A DNA stretch of 64,000 nucleotides, from positions 62,001 through 126,000 of the forward strand of contig DAIDAP010000037.1 in NCBI GenBank assembly GCA_027310565.1. The letters are read 5' to 3'. The position numbers were made by a program, and so were the translations under genes. Source of the DNA: Chloroflexota bacterium (GTDB taxonomy: Bacteria; Chloroflexota; Limnocylindria; P2-11E). The notes beneath the pieces are model-generated. The model had not been told where the DNA came from and searched no databases. It saw nothing but the letters and a program-made list of their open reading frames with translations. Shown here piece after piece: positions 41,020-50,009 of the stretch (positions are counted from its first letter, which is position 1; each line of letters starts with the position of its first letter).

Positions 41020-43434
41020 TCACGCTCCCCAGCGCGGCGGCGCGGGCGGACGGACCTCGGGCGGGCGGACGGCGGCCTTGCCGTCGCCGTTCGCCGGGAT
41101 GTGCTCGCTCGGCTTCCAGGTGCGCGCGACCGCGAGCTCCTCCTTCGCGAGGACGGTCGTCCCGAAGCGCCGGTAGCTGGCGAGCTCGAAGTTCGGCGTC
41201 TCCCCGAGCGCGCCATGCGGGCACACCTCGACGCAGTCGCCGCAGTAGATGCAGCGCACGACGTCGAGCTCGTACGTCCGCAGGTCGCGCTCGCGCATCA
41301 TCAGCGCACCGGTCGGGCACGTCTCCGCACACGCGCCGCACGACACGCAGTCGGTGTACTGGAGCGACACGTTCCACGGCGTCGTGACGATCGAGTCGTA
41401 GCCCGCGCCCATGAGGCCGTAGCAGTTCGCGCCGATGACGTCGCGGCAGATCCGCACGCACTGGGTGCAGTTGATGCACTTGTTCAGGTCGCGAAGGATG
41501 AAGTCGTGGCTGAAGTCGTACTCGTAGTCGTGGTAGTCGACCGGCTCGGCGCGGTGGAAGCGGTTGTCGGTCAGGCCGTGCTCGAGCGACAGCCGCTGGA
41601 GGTGGCACCGGCCGACGTCGGGGCAGACGCACTGCAGGCAGCGCGCGGCCTCCTTCTCCGCGGCGGCCTTGTCGTAGCCGGACTCGATGAGGTCGAACGA
41701 GCGGACGCGCTGCTCGAACGGCAGGAACGGCATGCGGACCTGCGGCTCCACCGGCTTGTAGGGGACGATGTCGATGAGCTCGGGGACCTTCTCCTCCTCG
41801 TCGATCTCCTCGGCGACCGCCGCCATGTCGTCGCCCGCGAGATAGCGGTCGATCGCCTTCGCCGCGAGCTTTCCCTGCGCGACCGACTGGATGACCGTGA
41901 CGGCGCCCATCTGCACGTCGCCGCCGGCGAAGACGCCGGGGCGATCGGTCATGAGCGCGCCGTTGGTGACGATCGTCTCGCGCCGGCTCTTGCGCAGGCC
42001 CGGCGAGCGGTCGTACCAGTCGAGGTTCGGGACCTGGCCGATGGCCGGGATCACCGTGTCGCACTCGATGACGAACTCGCTCCCCTCGATCGGCACGGGG
42101 CGGCGACGCCCCGAGGCGTCGGGCTCGCCGAGCGCCATGCGCTGGAACTCGACGCCGCCGACACGGCCGTTCTTCTCGACGATCCGCACCGGGGCGGCGA
42201 AGAACTCGAGGCGGATGCCCTCGTGCTCCGCGTCGTCGACCTCGCTGTAGTGCGCGCCCATCTCCTTGCGCGAGCGCCGGTACACGACGGTGACGTCGGC
42301 CCCGAGCCGCCGCGAGGTGCGGGCGCAGTCGAACGTCGTGAAGCCGCCGCCGATGACGACGACCTTGCTCCGCTTCCCCACCGGCACCGGGTCGCCGCGC
42401 GCGTTCTGGTTGAGGTAGCTGATCGCCTCGATGACGCCTGGCAGGTCCTCACCCGGGATGCGCAGCTCGTTGCTGCGCCACGCGCCGATGCCGAGGAACA
42501 CGGCGTCGTAGCCCTGCGCGAGGAGGTCGTCGATCGTGAAGTCGCGGCCGAGCGCCATGCCGCCGCGGAACTCGGTGTCCCGCAGCTGCCACACCGAGTT
42601 GAGCTCCTTGTCGAGCTTCACCTTGGGCAGTCGGTACTCGGGGATCCCGTAGCGGAGCATGCCGCCCTGCTTCGGCATCTGATCGAACACCGTGACCGCG
42701 TGCCCGTTGAGGGCGGTGTAGTAGGCGCAGGTCATGCCCGCCGGCCCGGCGCCCACGACGGCGACGCGCTTCCCGGTCGCGGTCCTCTGCGGGAACGGCG
42801 TCGGTGCCTCGTCCATCTCGAGGTACACCTCGCCGAAGTAGCCGTGGCACTGGCGGATGGCGATCTCCTCCTCGACCAGGCCGCGGCGGCACACCTCCTG
42901 GCACGGCGCCGGGCACACCAGGCCGAGCGCGTACGGGAACGGCAGCGTCTCCTTGAGCAGCCTGCCCGCCTCGACGTGCTGGCCCTTGGCCATGAGCTCG
43001 AGGAAGCCGGGGATGTCGATGTGCGTCGGGCACCCGATCTGGCAGGGCGGCATGCAGTAGGCGTTGTGGTCGCTGAGGATGTACTCGAGGTTCTGGCGGC
43101 GCAGCTTGAAGAGCTCGTCGCTCACCGCGGTGACCTTCATGCCCGGCTCGACCGCGAGGTGGCACGACGGCATCGGCCGGTCGAAGCCTTCGACGTTCAC
43201 CAAGCACATGCGGCAGGCGGCCGCCGGGGCGAGCTTCTCGTCGTCGCACAGCGTCGGGATGTCGAATCCGGCGCGCTGCGCCGCGCGGAGGATGGCCTCG
43301 CCGACGACCGCGGTGACCTCATGCCCGTCGATCCAGATCGTGCACGTCGGTTGGCCCGCGGGGATCGCGCCCTGATGCGACACCGTCGGCATCTGCGACT
43401 CGGTCGGCTGGACGTACCGTTCGAGCAGACTCAC
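41020..43434 (-). CDS. NuoG/GltD-like fusion with 2Fe-2S and multiple 4Fe-4S clusters
   Basis: Multidomain redox protein, 804 aa. Residues 28-105 are a NuoG/HydA-type 2Fe-2S ferredoxin (C63, C74, C77, C91). A Cys-rich linker follows (C127, C131, C135), then a GltD-like FAD/NAD(P) oxidoreductase (about 145-560; VVGAGPAGMTCAYY and KVVVIGGGFTTFDCA). The C-terminus has CINCTQCVRIC (near 655), CVSCGACAETCP (near 698) and CIYCGDCVEVCP (near 730). The last, in RTYELDVVRCIYCG and PNFELASY, matches the second cluster region of NuoI. There is no molybdopterin domain. It replaces NuoG in this operon and could link NAD(P)H or ferredoxin to the NuoB-NuoD module (inference). Confidence 0.85.
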   Translation of the reverse strand: MSLLERYVQPTESQMPTVSHQGAIPAGQPTCTIWIDGHEVTAVVGEAILRAAQRAGFDIPTLCDDEKLAPAAACRMCLVNVEGFDRPMPSCHLAVEPGMKVTAVSDELFKLRRQNLEYILSDHNAYCMPPCQIGCPTHIDIPGFLELMAKGQHVEAGRLLKETLPFPYALGLVCPAPCQEVCRRGLVEEEIAIRQCHGYFGEVYLEMDEAPTPFPQRTATGKRVAVVGAGPAGMTCAYYTALNGHAVTVFDQMPKQGGMLRYGIPEYRLPKVKLDKELNSVWQLRDTEFRGGMALGRDFTIDDLLAQGYDAVFLGIGAWRSNELRIPGEDLPGVIEAISYLNQNARGDPVPVGKRSKVVVIGGGFTTFDCARTSRRLGADVTVVYRRSRKEMGAHYSEVDDAEHEGIRLEFFAAPVRIVEKNGRVGGVEFQRMALGEPDASGRRRPVPIEGSEFVIECDTVIPAIGQVPNLDWYDRSPGLRKSRRETIVTNGALMTDRPGVFAGGDVQMGAVTVIQSVAQGKLAAKAIDRYLAGDDMAAVAEEIDEEEKVPELIDIVPYKPVEPQVRMPFLPFEQRVRSFDLIESGYDKAAAEKEAARCLQCVCPDVGRCHLQRLSLEHGLTDNRFHRAEPVDYHDYEYDFSHDFILRDLNKCINCTQCVRICRDVIGANCYGLMGAGYDSIVTTPWNVSLQYTDCVSCGACAETCPTGALMMRERDLRTYELDVVRCIYCGDCVEVCPHGALGETPNFELASYRRFGTTVLAKEELAVARTWKPSEHIPANGDGKAAVRPPEVRPPAPPRWGA

Positions 43435-43453
43435 GTCTGCTCTCCCCCGCTCG
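43426..43453 (-). repeat. 28-base direct repeat, copy 1 (start region of the NuoG/GltD-like gene)
   Basis: This copy carries the GGGGGAG ribosome binding site and the GTGAGTCTGCTC start of the NuoG/GltD-like gene. It matches 43545-43572 at 27 of 28 positions in the same orientation. A local duplication of the initiation region is the simplest explanation. Confidence 0.8.
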
Positions 43454-43553
43454 ATCTCGCGGCTGCGCCGCGAGACACGCCCAGGGCTGGTGGATTCGCT
43501 CCTCGCGGGTGAGCCGCTCGTCGCTCAGCCATCAGATTCACGTCCAGACTCAC
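43431..43553 (-). CDS. Possible 40-residue leader peptide coupled to the NuoG/GltD-like gene
   Basis: A GTG at 43553, inside the second repeat copy and so preceded by the same GGGGAG site as the main gene, opens a 40-codon frame (MSLDVNLMAERRAAHPRGA at the start). Its TGA overlaps the main GTG start (ACGTGAGTC). It could be a translated leader or just a by-product of the duplication. No family is recognised. Confidence 0.3.
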   Translation of the reverse strand: MSLDVNLMAERRAAHPRGANPPALGVSRGAAARSSGGEQT

Positions 43554-43572
43554 GTCTGCTCTCCCCTGCTCG
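43545..43572 (-). repeat. 28-base direct repeat, copy 2
   Basis: Second copy of the duplicated initiation region, 91 bases upstream (on the minus strand) of the first, in the gap after nuoF. One base differs (CCCCTGCTCG against CCCCCGCTCG on the plus strand). Confidence 0.8.
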
Positions 43573-43593
43573 TCACGGTCTCACGTCTCACGC

Positions 43594-44802
43594 TCATGGC
43601 TGGGCCATCGTCTCATATCTTCGCGAGCGCACGACCGCGCAGGTCCCCGTCGGGCAGCGGCGCTCGTCGATGTGCGCGCGGTAGTCCGCGGCGAACTCCC
43701 GCATCGTCGTCCGCAGGATCGACGGTGCGGTGAGGCCGAACCCACACAGCGAGAACGCCGCCATGTGGTCGCCGAGCTCGCCGAGCCAGGCGAGGTCGCT
43801 CTCGCGGCCGAGCTGGCTCTGCACCCCCTCCAGGATCCCGGTCACGCGCGCGGTGCCGACGCGGCAGGGCACGCAGATGCCGCAGTTCTCGCGCTCGAGG
43901 TACGACCACAGCCGAGCCGCCTCGGCGACGATGCACGCCGTCGCCGGCACCGCGCGGACCTGCGCGGAGCCCATGTGGACGCCGGCCGCCGCGAGGTCCT
44001 CGAAGTCGAAGCGCACGTCGGCCCGCGAGGCGGCGAGGATGCCGCTCGTCGGCCCGCCCACGTGGATGCCCTTGAGCGCTCCGTCGGCGCCGCCGGCCTT
44101 CTCGAGGATCGCGCCGAGCGTCGTGCCGAGCGCGACCTCGTACACGCCGGGCGCGCGCACCGCGCCGGTGACCGAGACGAGCTTGGTGAGGGGCGCCGCG
44201 CCGCCGTCGACGATGAGCGGCAGCCACGCGAGCGTCTCGGCGCAGCCGATGAGCGTCGGCCGCATCGCGACGCCCTGCTGCGCGGGATACGGCGGGCGCT
44301 GCCGCGCCATGGCGCGCCTGGACTCGAGCACGTTCATGAGCGCGCTCTCCTCACCGCCCATGAAGCCGCCGGGGCCGAGCGCCGTCGTGACGTCGAGACC
44401 GCCCAGACGCGGACGCCGCTCGGCGATGGCGCGCTCCATGGCCGCGCGCTCGCTCTTCGCGTCGGGATGGAGGTACACGATCGCCTCGCTCGACGCGACG
44501 ATGCGCGCCGCGATCGCGACGCCGTCGACGATCGCCGCGGCGCCCCTGGTGATGAGCGTGCGCGAGAGCGGGCTCGCGGGGTCGGCGTCGTACGCGTTCG
44601 CCACGACGAGCGGCGAGGCGCCCGACGTCGCCGCCGCGGCGCGCGCCGCGGCGAGCTTGTGCGCGAGCGGGTGACCCGCGCCGCCGCGTCCCCGCAGCCC
44701 GCTGCGCTCGATCAGCGCGACGAGCTCGTCGGGCGTGGTCTCGCCGATCGCCTCCAGCGCTCGTGTGGCGCGGGCCTCGAGGAGCGTCGGGTTAGCGGGC
44801 AT
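43594..44802 (-). CDS. NuoF-like flavoprotein with divergent NADH site
   Basis: NuoF/HymB-type protein, 402 aa. The FMN loop GRGGAG is at 38-43, but it continues HPLAHK rather than the usual FPTGxKW. The NADH/FMN segment that is normally NADEGEPG is NAYDADPAS (69-77). The SLBB region (TLIGCAETLAWLP, VTGAVRAPGVYEV) and the C-terminal 4Fe-4S site (ENCGICVPCRVG near 307, plus LCGFG) are intact. The ATG overlaps the preceding stop by 11 bases. Electron entry from NADH may be altered; the family call is firm but the activity is not. Confidence 0.85.
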   Translation of the reverse strand: MPANPTLLEARATRALEAIGETTPDELVALIERSGLRGRGGAGHPLAHKLAAARAAAATSGASPLVVANAYDADPASPLSRTLITRGAAAIVDGVAIAARIVASSEAIVYLHPDAKSERAAMERAIAERRPRLGGLDVTTALGPGGFMGGEESALMNVLESRRAMARQRPPYPAQQGVAMRPTLIGCAETLAWLPLIVDGGAAPLTKLVSVTGAVRAPGVYEVALGTTLGAILEKAGGADGALKGIHVGGPTSGILAASRADVRFDFEDLAAAGVHMGSAQVRAVPATACIVAEAARLWSYLERENCGICVPCRVGTARVTGILEGVQSQLGRESDLAWLGELGDHMAAFSLCGFGLTAPSILRTTMREFAADYRAHIDERRCPTGTCAVVRSRRYETMAQP

Positions 44803-45511
44803 AGGTGGGCTCGAGGACGTGATGGGCCTCGGCCTCGTGCAGCGTGTCGTGCGCCGGCGCCGGGGTGACCGGCGGCCAGGCGCCCGCGATGCCGAGGTTG
44901 CCGGTGTAGCGGCGGCCGCCGCGCGGGACGGGCGTCCCCTTCCCGGGTGGCGCGCCGCGGAAGTTCGAGAGGAGCGACCCGGCCGTGTAGACGTCGGTCA
45001 TCTGCTTGCCGAACGCGACCGCGATCCGCTCCGCCGCTGACCACGGCAGGTAGCCGTACGCCTCGTGCGTCCGGTAGAGCACGCGCGTCATGCGGTCCGG
45101 TCCGGGCGCCTCGTCGGCGAGCAGCCGCTCGACGGGCGTGAGGTCGAGGCCGGCCTCCTCCTCCGCCGGGACGGTCACGACCGCCGTGGAGAGCGGCCGG
45201 CGCGCGCCGTAGGGGGCCGTCTCGACCATGCGGATGCGGTAGTAGGACGCGCGCGGCGCGAGGAGCGGGCGCTTGCGCCAGCCGTTGCGGAACGTGTACG
45301 AGATCGAGATCGCGCGCGGCGGGCAGGCCTTCTCGCACATCAGGCAGGACTCGCACTTGAAGAAGCTCGTCTCGGGCTCCAGCAGGAGCGCGATGAGCCC
45401 CCGTGAGCGCTCCGGAAGCTCGCGCTTCTCGTACGGGTACTTGCGGGTGACGATGCGCGGACGCAGGAGGTGCTGGAGCGTCCGGACGAGCCCGGTGCCG
45501 ATGCCGAACAT
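44792..45511 (-). CDS. Chimera: first NuoI 4Fe-4S segment fused to NuoE helical domain
   Basis: Protein of 239 aa. Residues 1-95 follow NuoI: RPRIVTRKYPYEKRELPERS, then FFKCESCLMCEKACP (C53, C56, C59, C63) and YYRIRM. The second NuoI cluster motif that should follow is absent. From about 122 the sequence changes to the NuoE N-terminal helical domain: LDLTPVERLLADE, THEAYGYLPWSAAERIAVAF and YTAGSLLSNFRG. The NuoE thioredoxin-like 2Fe-2S domain is missing; the tail is Pro/Gly-rich without cysteines. It lies between nuoD and nuoF, the place of nuoE or nuoI. Confidence 0.8.
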   Translation of the reverse strand: MFGIGTGLVRTLQHLLRPRIVTRKYPYEKRELPERSRGLIALLLEPETSFFKCESCLMCEKACPPRAISISYTFRNGWRKRPLLAPRASYYRIRMVETAPYGARRPLSTAVVTVPAEEEAGLDLTPVERLLADEAPGPDRMTRVLYRTHEAYGYLPWSAAERIAVAFGKQMTDVYTAGSLLSNFRGAPPGKGTPVPRGGRRYTGNLGIAGAWPPVTPAPAHDTLHEAEAHHVLEPTYAR

Positions 45512-45552
45512 CTACCGCTACCGCGCGATCGCCGCCGCGCGGACGCCCGGCG

Positions 45553-46740
45553 TCATCGGTCGATCTCACCAAGCACGATGTCGATCGAGCCGAGGATCGC
45601 GATGACGTCGGCGACCAGGCGGCCCCTGAGCAGGCACGGCAGGATCTGGAGGTTGTGGAACGACGCGCCGCGCATCTTCGCCCGGTACGGATTCGGGCTG
45701 CGGCCGTCGCTGATCATGTAGATCCCGACCTCGCCCTTGCTGCTCTCGACGGTGTAGTAGGCCTCGCCCTTCGGGCACTTCCAGACGTGGCCGAGCCGGG
45801 CGCGCACCGATCCACCGGGCATGTTCGCGATGCACTCGCGGATGATGTTGATGGCGAGGTACATCTCGCCGACGCGCACCTTGTATCGGGCGTACGCGTC
45901 GCCCGCGCTCTCGACGACGGGCCGCAGCGACTTCAGCTCCGGGTAGATGGAGTAGGGGCGGTCGCGCCGCAGGTCGAAGTCGACCCCGGAGGCGCGGAGC
46001 ATCGGCCCGGTGAGGCCGTACCGCTTCGCGAGGTCGGCCGGGATGGTCCCGACGCCGATGGTCCGCTCGAGGAAGATCTCGTTCCCCTCGAGGATGCGGC
46101 GGTAGTCCTCGCCGATGTGGGCCTCGTACCGGTCGAGGAAGCGCTCGAGCTTGCCGAGCCAACCCTCCGGCAGGTCGTAGAGGACGCCGCCCGGGCGGTA
46201 GTAGTTGAAGTTCATGCGCGAGCCGCAGAGCTCCTCGAACATGTCGAGGATCTCCTCGCGGTCGCGCAGGCACCAGAAGAACGGCGTGGTCGCGCCGATG
46301 TCGAGCCCGTAGGTGCCGAGCCAGACGAGGTGCGACGCGCAGCGGCTCATCTCGTCGACCATGACGCGGATGTACTCGGCGCGGCGCGGGACGTCGATGC
46401 CGCCGATCGCCTCCGTCGCCCCCGCGTAGGCGTGCTCGTTGAGCATGTTCGAGATGTAGTCGGACTGGTCCGTGTAGCGGATGCCCTGGTGGTACGTGCG
46501 CCACTCGAAGATCTTCTCGAGCCCGCGGTGCAGGTACCCCATCACCGGCACGCACTCGACGACCTTCTCGCCGGAGAGCCGCAGGACGACGCGCAGCACG
46601 CCGTGCGTCGCGGGGTGCTGCGGCCCCAGGTTGAGGATGAGCTCCTCGGTCTCGAGACCCTCCTCGGTCTCGATGACGGGGAGCTCGATGCGCGCCCCCT
46701 CCTCGATCTGGCGCCGCTCGACGTCGGTGGCCAGGGTCAG
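45553..46740 (-). CDS. nuoD: NADH-quinone oxidoreductase subunit D (49-kDa type), non-ATG start
   Basis: Quinone-site subunit of complex I, about 395 aa: [17 protein letters not shown] at the N-terminus, [33 protein letters not shown], and a C-terminal DIVLGEIDR. No hydrogenase-type nickel cysteines, so it is a true NuoD. No ATG, GTG or TTG lies in frame between the HPATHG block and far upstream. The CTG at 46740 overlaps the nuoB stop as CTGA, the same geometry as the GTGA and ATGA overlaps elsewhere, so I take it as the start. nuoC is absent. Confidence 0.93.
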   Translation of the reverse strand: MTLATDVERRQIEEGARIELPVIETEEGLETEELILNLGPQHPATHGVLRVVLRLSGEKVVECVPVMGYLHRGLEKIFEWRTYHQGIRYTDQSDYISNMLNEHAYAGATEAIGGIDVPRRAEYIRVMVDEMSRCASHLVWLGTYGLDIGATTPFFWCLRDREEILDMFEELCGSRMNFNYYRPGGVLYDLPEGWLGKLERFLDRYEAHIGEDYRRILEGNEIFLERTIGVGTIPADLAKRYGLTGPMLRASGVDFDLRRDRPYSIYPELKSLRPVVESAGDAYARYKVRVGEMYLAINIIRECIANMPGGSVRARLGHVWKCPKGEAYYTVESSKGEVGIYMISDGRSPNPYRAKMRGASFHNLQILPCLLRGRLVADVIAILGSIDIVLGEIDR

Positions 46741-47336
46741 CCGCCCCTCGAGATCTTCTCGCGCAGGCGCATGAATCCCTCGAGGAGCGCCTCGGGGCGC
46801 GGCGGGCAGCCGGCGACGTACACGTCGACGGGGACGACCGTGTCGACGCCCTGGAGGGTCGCGTACGAGTCCCAGAACTCGCCCCCGCTCGACGCGCAGT
46901 TGCCCATCGCGATCACCCACTTCGGCTCGGGCATCTGCTCGTAGAGCCGCCGCAGCCGCGGCGCCATCTTGTGCGTCACCGTCCCCGCGACGATCATCAC
47001 GTCGGCCTGGCGGGGGCTCGAGCGGAACACCTCGGCGCCGAAGCGCGAGATGTCGTGGTGCGGGCTCACCGTCGTCATCATCTCGATGGCGCAGCACGCG
47101 AGACCGTAGCCGAGCGGCCAGGGGCTGCGCGAGCGCGCCCAGTTCACGAGGTTCGCGACCGTGGTGAGCACGAGGTTGTCCTCGCTCGCGACGACGCCCG
47201 GGCGGCCGCGCGGCTCCTCGAAGCCCAGGCCGGCCTGGGAGGTGAGCGGACGGCGCTGGATGACGTCCTCTTCGAAATCGATGGGAACGCCCGGCGCTCG
47301 CTCCGCGGGCCGTTCTTCGATCGCCATCGATGCCAA
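46737..47336 (-). CDS. nuoB: NADH-quinone oxidoreductase subunit B
   Basis: Carrier of the terminal N2 4Fe-4S cluster, 199 aa, first gene of the operon. Cluster ligands are visible in [20 protein letters not shown] and [15 protein letters not shown]. Two in-frame ATGs at 47336 and 47327 are possible starts; neither has a strong ribosome binding site. nuoA, nuoC and nuoH are not next to it, unlike the standard order. Confidence 0.95.
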   Translation of the reverse strand: MASMAIEERPAERAPGVPIDFEEDVIQRRPLTSQAGLGFEEPRGRPGVVASEDNLVLTTVANLVNWARSRSPWPLGYGLACCAIEMMTTVSPHHDISRFGAEVFRSSPRQADVMIVAGTVTHKMAPRLRRLYEQMPEPKWVIAMGNCASSGGEFWDSYATLQGVDTVVPVDVYVAGCPPRPEALLEGFMRLREKISRGG

Positions 47337-47348
47337 GTCTATTGATTC

Positions 47349-48131
47349 CTACCGCGTCTGCACGGCGCTGCGCAGGAGCGAGGAGAGACCGTCGTGGATC
47401 GCGGCGGCGCTCGCCACGACGCGCGGCTCGCCCCTCTGCGCGTGCGGCAGCTCGCTGACCCGGCCGCCCGCCTCGCGCACGAGCAGCGCGCCGGCCTTCC
47501 AGTCCCAGGGGCTCTCGACCCACTCGAAGTAGCCGTCGATCCTGCCCGCGGCGACCCAGGCGAGGTCGAGCTGGGCGGACCCGAAGCGGCGGACGTCGCG
47601 GACGCGCGGAAGGACGTGCCGCAGGATGCGCGCCTGCTCGGCCCGGGCGTCCGCCAGGTACGCGAAGCCGGTCGCGATGAGGCTCGTCCCGAGCTCGCTC
47701 GCCCCCGAGGCCGCGAGGCGGTCGGGGCCCAGCCAGGCCCCCGCGCCGCGCGAAGCGCTGAAGAGCTCGTCGCGCGAGGGATCGAGCACGACGGCCGCCA
47801 GGAGCCCCTCGGCATCCTCGCACGCGATCGCGACCGCGAACTGCGGGATGCCGTAGAGGTAGTTCACGGTCCCGTCGAGCGGATCGACGTACCAGCGGCG
47901 CCCGCTCGTGCCCGCGCCGCCGCCCGAGCCCTCCTCGGCGACGATCGCGTCGTCGGGGTAGGCCCCGCGCAGGACGCGCACGACGGCCGCCTCGGCGGCG
48001 CGGTCGGCCGCGAGCACCGGATCGGTCCGGCTCGACTTCGTCCGCAGCCCGCTCGCGCGCGAGGCGCGCCCGCCGAGCAGCACCGTCCCGGCGGTGCGCG
48101 CCGCGTCGATCGCGACCCGGACCTCGTTCAC
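47349..48131 (-). CDS. Inositol monophosphatase-family phosphatase
   Basis: Mg-dependent phosphatase, 260 aa. Metal-site motifs are VAEEGSGG, WYVDPLDGTVNYLYGIP and WDWKAGALLVREAGG. It would dephosphorylate inositol-1-phosphate, histidinol phosphate or a related sugar phosphate; sequence alone does not decide. GTG start at 48131. Probably co-transcribed with the ABC exporter genes upstream. Confidence 0.9.
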   Translation of the reverse strand: MNEVRVAIDAARTAGTVLLGGRASRASGLRTKSSRTDPVLAADRAAEAAVVRVLRGAYPDDAIVAEEGSGGGAGTSGRRWYVDPLDGTVNYLYGIPQFAVAIACEDAEGLLAAVVLDPSRDELFSASRGAGAWLGPDRLAASGASELGTSLIATGFAYLADARAEQARILRHVLPRVRDVRRFGSAQLDLAWVAAGRIDGYFEWVESPWDWKAGALLVREAGGRVSELPHAQRGEPRVVASAAAIHDGLSSLLRSAVQTR

Positions 48132-48158
48132 GGCCGCGCGTCGTGCCGCTGCGCGACG

Positions 48159-50009
48159 CTAGGCGCTGGCGGTCTGCTCGTGCGCGCGGTACTGGAGCTC
48201 GTACAGCCGATGGTAGACGCCCCGCTGCGCGAGCAGATCGCGGTGCGTGCCGACCTCCACGATCCGCCCCTTGTGCAGCACGATGATGCGGTCGACGTTC
48301 TGGATCGTCGACAGGCGGTGGGCGATGATGATCGAGGTCCTGCCCGTCATGAGCTTCGCGAGCGCGTCCTGGATGAGGTGCTCGGTCTCGGTATCGACCG
48401 AGCTCGTCGCCTCGTCGAGGACGAGCAGGATCTCCGGGTTGAACGCGATGGCTCGCGCGAACGCGAGGAGCTGCTTCTGGCCGACGGAGAGCGTCGAGCC
48501 GCGCTCGGTCACGACGGTCTCGTAGCCCTGCGGCAGCCGCTCGATGAACCGGTCGGCGTTCACGAACGTCGCGGCGGCGCGCACGCGCTCGTCGCTGATC
48601 GAGGGATCGTTGAGCCGGATGTTCGAGGCGACGCTGCCGGCGAAGATGAACGGGTCCTGGAGCACCACCCCGATGTGGCGCCGGAGCTCGCGCTGCCGCA
48701 GCTCGCGGATGTCGATGCCGTCGAGCTCGATGCGCCCCTTCTGCACGTCGTAGAAGCGCGAGATGAGGCTGATGATCGAGGTCTTGCCCGCGCCTGTGGC
48801 CCCGACGATCGCGACGCTTTCGCCGGCGGCGATCGTGAAGTCGACGTCGCGGAGCACCCAGTCGCCCTCGTTGTAGGCGAACGACACGTTCGCGAAACGG
48901 ATCTCGCCACGGACCGCCGGGAGGTCGCGCGGGTGCGGCGGGTCGACGATCCCGGGCTCGGTGTCCAGGAGACGGAAGACGCGCTCGGACGACGCCATCG
49001 CCGCCTGGAGGATGTTGTACTTCTCGGCGAGGTCCTGGATCGGGCTGAAGAAGCGGTCCACGAGCTGCCAGAAGGCGAGCAGCGTCCCGATGGTCATGGA
49101 CCCCCCGAGGATCCAGTAGCCGGCCGCGATGAACAGGGCCGCGGTCGTCGCGCTCCGCGTCAGGTTCACCGCCGGGAAGAACATGGACACGGCGCGGATC
49201 TGCCCGCGGTTCGCCTCGAGCAGGTCGGTGTTGAGGTCGTCGAAGGTCCGGAGGGCGGCGCGCTCGCGCGTGAACAGCTGAACGATGGCCATGCCGCTGA
49301 TGTTCTCGTTCAGGTACGCGTTGATGCGCGCGAGCCGGATGCGGATCGCGCGGAACGACTCGCGCATGATCCGGCGGAAGTACGTCGTCATCCAGACCAG
49401 GACGGGCAGCGCCGCGAAGGTCACGAGCGCGAGGCGAGCGTCGAGTACGAAGAGCACCACCGAGATCGTCAGGATGACGAGCACGTCGCCGAAGATCGAG
49501 ACGACGCCCTGCGTCACCATGTCGGTGAGGGCGTCGATGTCGTTGGTGATCCGCGTCATCAGGCGGCCGACGGGGTTGCGGTCGAAGAACGAGAGCGACA
49601 GTCCCTGGAGATGCCGGAACAGCTGGACCCGCAGGTCGTACATCGCGTTCTGCCCCACGTACGAGGCGAGGACGTTCTGCCCGTAGCGGAGGAGCGAGCT
49701 CGCGATCAGGACGGCGAGGTACCCCAGACCGAGCGGGACGAGCCGCGCGAAGCCCGTCTCGGCGCTGATGTCCCCCGTGACGGCCGGCGTGATCGCGTTG
49801 TCCACGATGAACTTCGCGAGGACCGGCGGCGCCGCCTCGGTGAACGACAGCCCGATGAGCACGACGAGCGCCACCATGACGAGGCCGCGGTACGGCATGA
49901 GGTATCCCAGGAGCCGTCTCATGAGCCGCGCGTCGTAGGCCTTGCCGAGGATCTCGTCCTCGTCGAACGCCCCCCGGCCGCCGTGTCCCCCGCCGCCGTG
50001 GAAGCCCAT
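48159..50009 (-). CDS. ABC exporter half-transporter, canonical-site partner
   Basis: Type IV ABC exporter, 616 aa: a Gly/His-rich start, six membrane helices (about 40-320) and an ATPase. Walker A is GATGAGKTS, the signature LSVGQKQLL, and Walker B ILLVLDEATSSVD with the catalytic Glu. The ATG at 50009 overlaps the stop of the upstream half-transporter (TGATG). Works as a heterodimer with that protein; the substrate (lipid, peptide or drug) is unknown. Confidence 0.92.
   Translation of the reverse strand: MGFHGGGGHGGRGAFDEDEILGKAYDARLMRRLLGYLMPYRGLVMVALVVLIGLSFTEAAPPVLAKFIVDNAITPAVTGDISAETGFARLVPLGLGYLAVLIASSLLRYGQNVLASYVGQNAMYDLRVQLFRHLQGLSLSFFDRNPVGRLMTRITNDIDALTDMVTQGVVSIFGDVLVILTISVVLFVLDARLALVTFAALPVLVWMTTYFRRIMRESFRAIRIRLARINAYLNENISGMAIVQLFTRERAALRTFDDLNTDLLEANRGQIRAVSMFFPAVNLTRSATTAALFIAAGYWILGGSMTIGTLLAFWQLVDRFFSPIQDLAEKYNILQAAMASSERVFRLLDTEPGIVDPPHPRDLPAVRGEIRFANVSFAYNEGDWVLRDVDFTIAAGESVAIVGATGAGKTSIISLISRFYDVQKGRIELDGIDIRELRQRELRRHIGVVLQDPFIFAGSVASNIRLNDPSISDERVRAAATFVNADRFIERLPQGYETVVTERGSTLSVGQKQLLAFARAIAFNPEILLVLDEATSSVDTETEHLIQDALAKLMTGRTSIIIAHRLSTIQNVDRIIVLHKGRIVEVGTHRDLLAQRGVYHRLYELQYRAHEQTASA

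Noticed and set aside
45553..46740. Possible NiFe-hydrogenase large subunit instead of NuoD
   Set aside because: The nickel-ligand CxxC motifs of hydrogenases are absent and HPATHG fits NuoD.
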